Assembly (NCBI GenBank): GCA_947522695.1
Contig: CANNTX010000004.1
Location: 1 to 38,074, forward strand
DNA from: an uncultured Bacilli bacterium
Lineage (GTDB): Bacteria > Bacillota_I > Bacilli_A > RF39 > UBA660
Length of the DNA: 38,074 nucleotides
Direction: 5' to 3'
Under the pieces are notes generated by a model. That model worked only from the letters and a program-made list of their open reading frames with translations, did no database searches and was not told the DNA's origin. A program made the position numbers and the translations under genes. Shown one piece after another: positions 1 through 6,731 of the stretch. The first letter of the stretch is position 1. Each line of letters starts with the position of its first letter.

Positions 1-104
1 TAAAAACACACTTTTTTCCTTATTTTATAATGGTTTGATGGAAATTTACTTCACACCAGATTTTATTGAACCATTAGATTTGACGTCTAATATTTTATTA
101 TAGG
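1..104 (+). ncRNA. Possible 3' end of a structured + strand RNA
   Basis: No reading frame is visible in this stretch. Two stems can be drawn: TAATGGTT at 28-35 pairs with AACCATTA at 69-76, and ATTAGA at 73-78 pairs with TCTAAT at 86-91. The second is followed on the + strand by a T-rich run and could be a weak terminator. This may be the tail of a transcript entering from the left. In some Firmicutes a 6S RNA gene lies near rarA, but no diagnostic 6S feature can be verified on 104 bases. Very tentative. Confidence 0.2.
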
Positions 105-1310
105 TTATTGTTTTTTCTTTTCACTATCTATTTTATTAAGATTATTTTCGTAAGTATTATTTTTAGGGTAGTAGAATTTTTCATTTTTAATATTGTCTGG
201 CAAGTATTGTTGCTTAACCCAACTATTTTTATAATTATGAGGATATAAATAATCTTTACTATTAGTATGAATATGTTTAGGAACACTTCCACAGTTTTTA
301 GTTCTAATTGTAGTTAATGCTTTATCAATTGCTAGATAAGCACTATTGCTTTTAGGAGATAAAGCCATTTCAATTACTATTTCAGATAATGGAATAATAC
401 ATTCAGGAAAGCCAACACGATTTGCAGCATTAATAGCAGCATCTAATTTTGGACCGATAGATGGATTTGCTAGACCTATATCTTCATAAGCAATTACTGA
501 TAATCTTCTAAATATAATATCTAAATCTTGGGCTTCTAATAATACACCTAAATAATAAACTGCAGCATCAACATCACTGCCTCTAATTGATTTTTGCAAG
601 GCACTTATTGAGTTATAATAATTATCATCGTTTTTATCAATATATATTATTGGTTTAGCATTAATACTCTTTAAAACATCTTCAGTTATAATGTGATCTG
701 TTGAACTATAATAAGCCATTTCTAATAAATTTAATGCGCTTCTGACATCTCCATTTGAAGAAGATGAGATAATGTTTAGGCAATTGTCATCGATTTGAAT
801 ACCTTCTAAATTATCTTTAGCTTTGATAAGAATTTTAACGATATCTTCAGGTTTAAGAGATTTTACCTCAAAGATTTGACATCTTGATCTTATAGCTGGA
901 TTAATACTATGATAAGGATTTGATGTTGTTAAACCTATCATAATAATTTTACCATTTTCTAAGTAGGGAAGAAGAATATCTTGTTTATCTTTGTTCATTC
1001 TATGAATTTCATCAATTATAAGAATCATTTGACCATTCATTTTAGCTTCTTCGATTACGATATCAAAGTCTGTTTTTTTATTAATTACAGCGTTTAACAT
1101 ACGATATGGCATATTTAATTCATTAACTAAGGCATTTGCGATACTGGTTTTACCACAACCGGGATTACCATAAAATATCATAGAGAATAATTTCTTATTT
1201 TTCACTAAATTAGTTAAAATTTTACCTTCACCTATAAGGTGGTTTTGCCCATATACATCATTTAATTTAATTGGTCTAATATCATTTGCTAATAATTCCA
1301 TTACCGTCAT
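105..1310 (-). CDS. rarA: Replication-associated recombination protein A (RarA/MgsA) AAA+ ATPase
   Basis: The 401-aa product is a clamp-loader-like AAA+ ATPase that acts at stalled or gapped replication forks. Walker A is GNPGCGKT at residues 48-55 and Walker B is DEIH at 100-103. A sensor/arginine-finger region (AIRSRCQIFE) follows. The C-terminal half carries the family signature around AVYYLGVLLEAQDL and the RRLSVIAYEDIGLANP stretch of the MgsA C-terminal domain. Length is close to the usual figure of about 420 aa. The first ATG at 1310 has AAAAGG seven bases upstream; an internal ATG three codons later is also served by AAAGG, so the exact start could be either. It is divergent from the xer gene with a 74-bp gap. 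The identification is firm. Confidence 0.95.
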   Translation of the reverse strand: MTVMELLANDIRPIKLNDVYGQNHLIGEGKILTNLVKNKKLFSMIFYGNPGCGKTSIANALVNELNMPYRMLNAVINKKTDFDIVIEEAKMNGQMILIIDEIHRMNKDKQDILLPYLENGKIIMIGLTTSNPYHSINPAIRSRCQIFEVKSLKPEDIVKILIKAKDNLEGIQIDDNCLNIISSSSNGDVRSALNLLEMAYYSSTDHIITEDVLKSINAKPIIYIDKNDDNYYNSISALQKSIRGSDVDAAVYYLGVLLEAQDLDIIFRRLSVIAYEDIGLANPSIGPKLDAAINAANRVGFPECIIPLSEIVIEMALSPKSNSAYLAIDKALTTIRTKNCGSVPKHIHTNSKDYLYPHNYKNSWVKQQYLPDNIKNEKFYYPKNNTYENNLNKIDSEKKKQ

Positions 1311-1338
1311 TCCTTTGCCTTTTTATTATATATTAAAT

Positions 1339-1367
1339 TTGCTTATTTTTAAAGATGTATGTATAAT
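1339..1367 (+). promoter_or_regulatory. Sigma-A-type promoter of the xer gene
   Basis: TTGCTT at 1339-1344 and a perfect TATAAT at 1362-1367 are separated by 17 bases. The predicted start near 1374 falls almost on the AGAGG ribosome site (1374-1378), so the mRNA would have a very short leader. Confidence 0.6.
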
Positions 1368-1384
1368 TTATATAGAGGTATGGT

Positions 1385-2248
1385 ATGAATGATGGTTATA
1401 TTAAAGAATATGAAAACTATTTAAGATATGAAAAAAATTATAGTGTTAATACGGTTAATTCGTATATTTTAGAGTTATCTATGTTTAATGAATATGTTAA
1501 TAAGGATTTACTTAAAATTAATGATGATGATGTAAAAAAATACTTAAAAGCAATTAGCAGTAAATCTCCTAAAAGTGTTTCTCATAGTTTAAGTGCATTG
1601 AAATCTTTTTATAACTATGAAGAAAGATTAGAAAAGATAAAAGATAATCCTTTGACTAAATTTAAATCTCCAAAATTAGATAAAAGCCTGCCTACAGTGC
1701 TTTCTTTAGAAGAGGTTACATCTTTATTAGATATCGAAATAAATACGCCATATGATGCTCGAAACAAGGCAATTTTAGAACTTTTTTATTCTTCGGGACT
1801 TAGAATTAGTGAACTTATTAATTTAGAAATGGCTAATGTTGATATGGATGAAAATTTAATTAGAGTAATGGGGAAGGGGAAAAAAGAGAGAATAGTTCCT
1901 TTTGGAGATATTGCTAAAAATGTTTTAGGTGATTATATAAATAATTATAGGCCTTCTATTAATAAAAAGAATAGTACATATATATTTTTAAATAATTTGG
2001 GGAATAAGTTATCAAGACAATATATTTTTAGAATTATTAAACAAGAATGCGTAAAAAAAGGTATAAAGAAAAATGTTTCTCCTCATACCTTAAGACATAC
2101 TTATGCTACTCATTTACTTAAAAATGGAGCTGATTTGCGAATAATTCAGGAACTTCTAGGTCATGAAAATCTAGCCACTACTCAAATTTATACTCATTTA
2201 GATAATGAAACTCTTAAGAAGGACTATGATGAATACTTTCCTAGATAA
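1385..2248 (+). CDS. xerD: Tyrosine recombinase of the XerC/XerD family
   Basis: The 287-aa product has the usual Xer length. The N-terminal core-binding (SAM-like) domain covers roughly residues 1-90 (YEKNYSVNTVNSY). The catalytic domain shows the full set: R140 (SSGLRISEL), K164 (MGKGKKER), H234 and R237 (HTLRHTYATHLL), H260 (LLGHENL) and nucleophile Y269 (TQIYTHL). Members of this family resolve chromosome dimers at dif. A dif-like site lies 1.4 kb (left att) to 10 kb (restored dif) downstream, so this gene is a good candidate for one of the enzymes used by the neighbouring prophage. Whether it is XerC, XerD or a single-enzyme system cannot be told from one gene; the symbol is provisional. 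Start ATG has AGAGG six bases upstream. Confidence 0.88.
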   Translation: MNDGYIKEYENYLRYEKNYSVNTVNSYILELSMFNEYVNKDLLKINDDDVKKYLKAISSKSPKSVSHSLSALKSFYNYEERLEKIKDNPLTKFKSPKLDKSLPTVLSLEEVTSLLDIEINTPYDARNKAILELFYSSGLRISELINLEMANVDMDENLIRVMGKGKKERIVPFGDIAKNVLGDYINNYRPSINKKNSTYIFLNNLGNKLSRQYIFRIIKQECVKKGIKKNVSPHTLRHTYATHLLKNGADLRIIQELLGHENLATTQIYTHLDNETLKKDYDEYFPR

Positions 2249-2257
2249 CTGAAATCA

Positions 2258-2377
2258 TTATTTGCATCTAGCGTTATTTTCGTTTGCTTTTGCATTTTCT
2301 CTTGCATTTTCTCTAGCTCTTGAATGACATTTGCTGTTATTTGCATTAGATCTTGCATTTGTATTATATCTACTCAT
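2258..2377 (-). CDS. 39-aa Asn/Ala/Arg-rich basic small protein, unrecognised
   Basis: A short frame with a near-perfect ribosome site (AGGAGGT, then ATT, then ATG). The product begins MSRYNTNARSNANNSKCHSR and continues with two copies of the unit ARENA before ending NARCK. It is rich in Asn, Ala and Arg, contains two Cys and one His, and has no hydrophobic segment. It converges with the xer gene, whose stop is 9 bases away. The composition faintly recalls small basic nucleic-acid-binding or spore-type peptides, but I do not recognise the family. Support is the strong Shine-Dalgarno and the repeated internal codon pattern. Confidence 0.55.
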   Translation of the reverse strand: MSRYNTNARSNANNSKCHSRARENARENAKANENNARCK

Positions 2378-2467
2378 AATTACCTCCTAATAATAGTATG
2401 GTAATTTTTCTTTTGTTTATTATGGTAATTAATGGTTATTTTTTAATTTTATTTCATATAGTTTAAT

Positions 2468-3211
2468 ATGAATAATTTTTATATACCATTTTTAATTACT
2501 TTTTTAGCAGGAATATCTACAACGATTGGATATTTATTTATATATTTAAAACCAAAGAACGTTAATGGGTTTATTGGTTTTTCTTTAGCGTTTTCCGGCT
2601 CTATTATGTTCTTTATTTCTTTATTTGAATTAATACCTGAAGGATTCTTTTATTTATTAAAAGAATATAATTTATTTATTGCTACTGTTGTTTTGCTGGG
2701 AATGCTGGTTGTTGGGAATTTGATTATTAAGATTATTGATAGGTTTACTAGTAAAAATAACTCAAATAGTTTAGAAAAAATAGGAATACTTTCAATGATA
2801 GGATTGATGATTCATAATATGCCGGAAGGGATTCTTACTTTTTTATCATCTACTATAAATATTAATTTAGGAATCAAGCTTAGTGTTGCGATAATGCTTC
2901 ATAATATACCAGAAGGTATTGCGATTGCTATTCCGACTTATTATGGAACAAATAAAAAGAGTAGGGCATTCACTTATACTTTAATAAGCGGTTTTGCTGA
3001 AACAATAGGGGCCGTTGTTGCGTATTTGTTTTTATATAGATTTTTATCTAATTTACTTATTAGTTTAATACTTTTATTTGTATCTGGCATTATGGTCTCT
3101 ATTAGTTTTAATGAAATATTAAAGGAAGTAGAGAAGTATAGCAAAAAGAATATTATTTTAGGTACTCTACTCGGCTTAATTGTAGTTATTTTAACTGAAT
3201 TTGTGTTGTAA
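2468..3211 (+). CDS. ZIP-family divalent metal transporter
   Basis: The 247-aa integral membrane protein has about eight hydrophobic helices. It carries the two ZIP metal-site motifs on adjacent helices: HNMPEG at residues 116-121 and HNIPEG at 145-150. An acidic ELIPEG lies near residue 54-59. ZIP proteins such as ZupT import Zn2+, Fe2+ or related ions through the cytoplasmic membrane; the exact metal cannot be read from sequence. The loop around residues 91-105 (SKNNSNS) is short and not His-rich. It is the last chromosomal gene before the prophage. No strong ribosome site precedes the ATG (AT-rich leader), but the frame and motifs are clear. Confidence 0.9.
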   Translation: MNNFYIPFLITFLAGISTTIGYLFIYLKPKNVNGFIGFSLAFSGSIMFFISLFELIPEGFFYLLKEYNLFIATVVLLGMLVVGNLIIKIIDRFTSKNNSNSLEKIGILSMIGLMIHNMPEGILTFLSSTININLGIKLSVAIMLHNIPEGIAIAIPTYYGTNKKSRAFTYTLISGFAETIGAVVAYLFLYRFLSNLLISLILLFVSGIMVSISFNEILKEVEKYSKKNIILGTLLGLIVVILTEFVL

Positions 3212-3617
3212 TTTATTATGTAAACTAAATGTAAAGTAAAAAATAATAGGAGATAGTGGAGTACAAAATAGAGAATTTGCATTATTGGAATGATCGTTAT
3301 ATATAAATTAAAAAATATAAGTTTTATATTTACTAATAAAGTATTAAGATAATGTTCAAAATAAAAATTTATAATTAATATAATGTATAAAATATAATTT
3401 GAATAAAAAATAAATGTTAATTATAAGTATAATAAAAAAATTTTTTTATCTAAATTTATATATTATATAAGTATGATTATAAGGAAAGCAATTTTGCAAA
3501 TAAAAAATTAGTTTATTGAAAACTAACTTATTAAGATTTAATTATAAAATAGTGATAGGGAAGTATATTATATAATGATTGGTAATAAAATAGTTCTTTT
3601 CTTTTTAAATATGCATT
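3212..3617. other. AT-rich chromosomal spacer left of the prophage
   Basis: About 400 bases with no supported gene on either strand. The sequence is almost pure A/T with many stops. One small stem-loop is visible (TTAGTTT at 3508-3514 with AAACTAA at 3520-3526), but it lacks a T-run and is not convincing as a terminator. The spacer ends at the XerD-type arm of the left attachment site. Confidence 0.6.
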
Positions 3618-3645
3618 GGTTAACATAATATATATTGCCACAAGT
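3618..3645 (-). repeat. Left attachment site (hybrid dif/attP)
   Basis: Read on the + strand: XerD-type arm GGTTAACATAA at 3618-3628, centre TATATA at 3629-3634, then TTGCCACAAGT at 3635-3645. The first 17 bases, plus TT on each side, are identical to the right site (21 bp, 3616-3636 and 12261-12281). The last 11 bases match a dif XerC arm in only 6 positions (the right-hand copy is TTATAGGAAGT). The outer, left half is therefore chromosomal dif sequence and the inner, degenerate XerC-like arm is phage-derived. Confidence 0.82.
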
Positions 3646-3660
3646 GATATATATTTACTG

Positions 3661-3711
3661 GTAAACTTTTTGTTAAGTTTATTCCTTCTTTTGTTAACTT
3701 ATTGTAAACTT
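3661..3711 (+). promoter_or_regulatory. Iterated and inverted repeats in the prophage leader (candidate operator)
   Basis: GTAAACTT occurs at 3661-3668 and 3704-3711. TTGTTAA occurs at 3670-3676 and 3691-3697. TAAACTT at 3662-3668 and AAGTTTA at 3675-3681 form an inverted repeat with a 6-base loop. These sit between the left att site and the first phage gene, immediately before the likely promoter. They are good candidates for binding sites of a phage regulator or of the small ssDNA-binding protein. Confidence 0.4.
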
Positions 3712-3730
3712 CTTGACTAGATATTATATT
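3702..3730 (+). promoter_or_regulatory. Probable promoter of the prophage structural operon
   Basis: TTGTAA at 3702-3707 and TATATT at 3725-3730 with 17 bases between. A TTGACT at 3713-3718 gives an alternative -35 but has only a poor -10 at the right distance. It overlaps the iterated repeats, which suggests regulation. Confidence 0.45.
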
Positions 3731-3758
3731 TTTAATATTTAGTTTGGAGGTTTTTATT

Positions 3759-4037
3759 ATGAATAATAATAGTATTAAGGTTCAAGTGGTAGGTGTTAAA
3801 CAGGTAGATTGGACTAATCCTGATAATAATCAAAGATATCAATCTACTAAGTGTAGCATTATGTATTCACCGGATCCTGATTCAGGAGTTTCTGGTATGC
3901 AAGTCTTAGAAATTAGATTGCCTTTTGAAAAATATGAGAAGTTTAAAGGAAAAACATTTCCTTGTAATGGACAGCTTATGTTAGGTGATTTTAATCTAGC
4001 TAAGCAAACATTTAAATTTGTTGATATAGTTTTATAG
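3759..4037 (+). CDS. Probable phage ssDNA-binding protein (pV-like)
   Basis: I start it at the ATG at 3759, which has GGAGG eight bases upstream; an upstream in-frame TTG at 3744 overlaps that ribosome site and is rejected. The 92-aa product (MNNNSIKVQVVGVKQVDW...) has no signal peptide or membrane segment and looks all-beta, with alternating hydrophobics and several Lys and aromatic residues. Its first position in the operon, small size and beta-rich character match the single-stranded DNA-binding protein of filamentous phages, which coats the plus strand before assembly. There is no motif that proves this; a regulatory role is possible. Confidence 0.55.
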   Translation: MNNNSIKVQVVGVKQVDWTNPDNNQRYQSTKCSIMYSPDPDSGVSGMQVLEIRLPFEKYEKFKGKTFPCNGQLMLGDFNLAKQTFKFVDIVL

Positions 4038-4085
4038 TTTATATATAATAGGGGGAAAATTTAATTAAAGGGGGGACGTGTTGAT

Positions 4086-4313
4086 ATGAGAAGTTTATAT
4101 GAATACCAGATTAGTAAAAAATCAAATTGTGGTGCTTATATTTATATTAATGTATGGCAAAAGCCAGATGGTGAATTTTATGTAAGATTAACTAAACATA
4201 AAGTTCGTTCATCATTGTTTAAACCGATTTTAATAGGGGACACTAATAGCTATGGTCATAAACTTATCGATTCTATTAGGCAATATATTGAATTAACATA
4301 TATTGAAAAATAA
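4086..4313 (+). CDS. 75-aa phage protein of unknown function
   Basis: Preceded by a run of Gs (GGGGGGACGTG) that serves as ribosome site ahead of ATG 4086. The product MRSLYEYQISKKSNCGAYIY... is soluble, basic and beta-rich, and ends in an amphipathic helix. No known motif. It sits between the presumed DNA-binding protein and the coat gene, 48 bases after the former. A role in replication or DNA handling is a guess from position only. Confidence 0.55.
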   Translation: MRSLYEYQISKKSNCGAYIYINVWQKPDGEFYVRLTKHKVRSSLFKPILIGDTNSYGHKLIDSIRQYIELTYIEK

Positions 4314-4332
4314 ATTGAAAGGAGTTTGTTTC

Positions 4333-4524
4333 ATGGAAAGTGGAACTGTTTCTGCGATGGGAAGTCTTTTAAGTACTCTTGGTGAAGTTTTTACTTTCTT
4401 AATCGGAAAAGTTGGTCAAGTGTTATCAGTTATTACTGAAAATCCTATTGCTTTAATTCCGGTTGGAGTAGTTTTAGCTTATACTATTGTTAAATTCGCT
4501 TTGAGAATTTTAGGCATTAGATAA
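4333..4524 (+). CDS. Probable major coat protein (pVIII-like)
   Basis: Start ATG 4333 has AAAGGAG eight bases upstream; the longer frame from 4303 overlaps the previous gene and lacks a ribosome site. The 63-aa product MESGTVSAMGSLLSTLGEVF... has a first hydrophobic, Gly/Ser/Val-rich stretch (about residues 9-30) and a second, clear membrane helix (about 38-58, IALIPVGVVLAYTIVKFAL), ending in the basic tail RILGIR. Size, small-residue-rich composition, single acidic residues near the N-terminus and basic C-terminus fit a major capsid protein whose basic end contacts the DNA. It lacks an obvious cleavable signal peptide. Confidence 0.6.
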   Translation: MESGTVSAMGSLLSTLGEVFTFLIGKVGQVLSVITENPIALIPVGVVLAYTIVKFALRILGIR

Positions 4525-4546
4525 GTTTTAGAAAGGAGTTAATTCT

Positions 4547-6163
4547 ATGATTAAAAATTTATTAAATAAAGTTTTAATTGTGGTCTTTGCTTCTTTCTTT
4601 TTTATTAATGTTAATGCAGTAACTGAAGTTGCTTTAGATAATTTATCTTATGCAGATTATTTGAATATTTATAATTTGCAATTTGATGAAAGAGAAATTG
4701 CACAAAAGTATTATAATTTTTTAACTACTACTAATTTACATGATTTTTTATTTGCTAATGTTGATAATTTTGGCCTTTCTGGTCAAATGAATCCTCAAAA
4801 CTTTTATTTTGATTATGTTAATGATTCATATTTTATTAGTTTATTAGGATTATCTACTGATGGAAATAATCATTATAATTTATCTAATGGTATTCCGTTT
4901 AATATTTATTTATCTTTTTCAGATGGTAAATCTGCTGCTTTTAATTCTTATTTATCTAATTCTGGTACTATTTTTAGATTATATGTTTCTCCAGGTTATA
5001 AATATAGGTATTTTCCATTTATACTTTATTTAGATTCTGATAATAATTTTAAAATTAAGACTCGTTCATCTCTTAGATATGATAATGTTCTTTCTGATAA
5101 TATTATTGATCTTAAATTACAAAATCCTATTCAATTTTTAGGTGCTTTTTATCAAAGCAGTTTTATTGTTAACTATAAAGATAATGTTGCTAATGTTCCA
5201 GTTGGTTTTACAAGTTTTCATTTTTATAATGATTTAAATAAATATTATACTTCAAAAGATGTTAAATATTTAGGACATGAATATTTTGATAATAATGTTT
5301 ATTTTGGTGCTGGTGTTCCATTATATCCTGCTTATTCAATTTTTACAAATTCTTTTGAGTTTGGTGAACCATATACATCAGATTTTAATCATATGTATTT
5401 TGGTAATCAAGAATGTTATTTTGCTCCAACTCAAAAATTATTAAATGATTATGATAATTTACATTCTTCTGGAGAAGATAATTTATGGTTTACGTTTAAT
5501 GATAGTATGTTTGTTTTAGGCGATAGCGGTTTGAATCCTTTAGATAAATCTTTATCTTTTTCATATTTTTCTGTTTCTGATCTTAAAATTTTTAATTCCA
5601 ATTATTCATATGTTGGTGATACTGATTTTATAAAAAAATATGATGTTCGTTTAAATATTAAAGATTATTCTAATGGTAAATTTTTTAAATTATCTCCGGA
5701 ACTTATTAATTTAAATTCTATTTTAAGATTTTCTGCAGGTGATTCCGGACATACTTTATCTATTTATTATAAAAAAGATTTATGGAATTATACTTGTGCT
5801 ACTGGTTCTAATGAATTTACTTTAGAATTATCTGATGGTTCAACCCTTACTGGTAAGAATTCATCACTTTCGGATTCATCTAGTAATAATTTCTTTACAT
5901 CTTTTATTAATTCGATTTCAGATTTTCTTGGTTCTGCATTGTCTTATTTTATTAGATTTGTTTCTTCTTTAACTGGTTTTGCTAAAATTGTTATTGATTG
6001 TTTTGTTAAATTATTTGAAATATTTGGATCATTTTTTATTTTTGTAGGTAGTTCAATTTCTTTAATGTTTGGTTGTTTTCCTGATGTTGTTGTTGAAACG
6101 TTTAAAATTATATTAATTTTTACATCTTTAATTGTTGTTTTTAAATTTATTATAGGTAGGTGA
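4547..6163 (+). CDS. Large secreted, membrane-anchored virion protein (pIII-like candidate)
   Basis: The 538-aa product has a clear signal peptide (MIKNLLNKVLIVVFASFFFINVNA, cleavage likely after NVNA). An ectodomain of about 430 residues follows, very rich in Tyr, Phe, Asn, Asp and Ser. At the C-terminus there are two or three hydrophobic helices (about residues 440-538, including FFIFVGSSISLMFGCF and IILIFTSLIVVFKFIIG). Filamentous phages place a large secreted protein anchored by its C-terminus here; it caps the virion tip and mediates release or receptor contact. No named domain is recognised in the ectodomain. Codons are heavily U-ending. GAAAGGAGTTAATTCT precedes ATG. Which of this protein and the 407-aa one is the adhesin cannot be settled by reading. 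Confidence 0.6.
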   Translation: MIKNLLNKVLIVVFASFFFINVNAVTEVALDNLSYADYLNIYNLQFDEREIAQKYYNFLTTTNLHDFLFANVDNFGLSGQMNPQNFYFDYVNDSYFISLLGLSTDGNNHYNLSNGIPFNIYLSFSDGKSAAFNSYLSNSGTIFRLYVSPGYKYRYFPFILYLDSDNNFKIKTRSSLRYDNVLSDNIIDLKLQNPIQFLGAFYQSSFIVNYKDNVANVPVGFTSFHFYNDLNKYYTSKDVKYLGHEYFDNNVYFGAGVPLYPAYSIFTNSFEFGEPYTSDFNHMYFGNQECYFAPTQKLLNDYDNLHSSGEDNLWFTFNDSMFVLGDSGLNPLDKSLSFSYFSVSDLKIFNSNYSYVGDTDFIKKYDVRLNIKDYSNGKFFKLSPELINLNSILRFSAGDSGHTLSIYYKKDLWNYTCATGSNEFTLELSDGSTLTGKNSSLSDSSSNNFFTSFINSISDFLGSALSYFIRFVSSLTGFAKIVIDCFVKLFEIFGSFFIFVGSSISLMFGCFPDVVVETFKIILIFTSLIVVFKFIIGR

Positions 6164-6168
6164 TTTAT

Positions 6169-6300
6169 TTGGATTCATTATTAGAATTACCAGATAAAAT
6201 ATTACAAATATTTAGTTCTTTTCCGACTTTTATTGGTGATGTTTTAATTGGTTTATTTACTATTGGTTTATTATATTTAATAAAGAAATTTTTCTTTTAA
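6169..6300 (+). CDS. 43-aa small membrane protein, minor coat candidate
   Basis: Starts at TTG 6169 with AGG eight bases upstream, five bases after the preceding stop. The product begins MDSLLELPDKILQIFSSFPT and continues into one membrane helix (FIGDVLIGLFTIGLLYLI) with a KKFFF tail. It has the size and build of a pVII/pIX-type minor coat protein. The next gene starts 15 bases later with its own ribosome site. The TTG start lowers certainty. Confidence 0.5.
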   Translation: MDSLLELPDKILQIFSSFPTFIGDVLIGLFTIGLLYLIKKFFF

Positions 6301-6314
6301 GAAAGGAGTTTGTT

Positions 6315-6473
6315 ATGCATAGTTTTTATGAGCTATCTGTTTTATTTCTTGGTGATCTTCCGGTTGGTTTTACTTTTTTATATTCTATTTTTGCTTTTAT
6401 TTTAGGTGTTATTACTGTCAGTGTTGTATTTATGTTCTTTAAAATGTGCTTTCATATTTTAGGGGTGAAATAG
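6315..6473 (+). CDS. 52-aa small membrane protein, minor coat candidate
   Basis: ATG 6315 follows GAAAGGAGTTTGTT, a strong ribosome site. The product (MHSFYELSVLFLGDLP...) has one long hydrophobic helix (about residues 19-41) and a basic, Cys-containing C-terminus ending in GVK. The stop abuts the next ATG (TAGATG), implying translational coupling. Likely a pVII/pIX or pVI-type virion component; the specific role is inferred from size and position. Confidence 0.55.
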   Translation: MHSFYELSVLFLGDLPVGFTFLYSIFAFILGVITVSVVFMFFKMCFHILGVK

Positions 6474-6731
6474 ATGTTAGATATTTTTAAATTTATTTTT
6501 AATTGTATTGGACAAGTTTTTAATACTATGAATAATTTTTTAGTTGTAAATGGTGTAAGTTTATTAGTTTTTTATTTAGGTTTTTTAGTTTTACCAATTA
6601 TTTTGTTAATTATTAAATTAGGTGTTGATGTAGGCGTTAGACCTTTAAGTTCTTCTTTTTCTTTATCAAATTCTGAAAATTCGAATGAAAAGAAAGAACA
6701 AAAAATTATGGTGGTGAATATTTTACGATGA
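6474..6731 (+). CDS. 85-aa membrane protein, pVI-like candidate
   Basis: Begins directly after the previous stop, with AGGGGTG as ribosome site. The product MLDIFKFIFNCIGQVFNTMN... has an amphipathic N-terminal helix, a strong membrane segment (about residues 27-50) and a polar Ser/Asn/Glu/Lys-rich tail. Its last codons overlap the start of the following gene by 4 bases. A minor capsid role at the virion end is inferred. Confidence 0.55.
   Translation: MLDIFKFIFNCIGQVFNTMNNFLVVNGVSLLVFYLGFLVLPIILLIIKLGVDVGVRPLSSSFSLSNSENSNEKKEQKIMVVNILR

Noticed and set aside
2974..3282. 102-codon - strand frame over the end of the ZIP transporter gene
   Set aside because: Antisense to clear ZIP coding sequence; composition reflects the complement of membrane-helix codons.
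3436..3526. Terminator for the ZIP gene in the A/T spacer
   Set aside because: Only a 7-bp A/T stem without a T-run and over 290 bases from the stop; not convincing.
3691..3711. Second dif-like site near the left end, as in CTXphi's folded attP
   Set aside because: TTGTTAAC resembles a XerD arm but there is no matching centre or XerC arm in inverted orientation; better explained by the iterated repeats.
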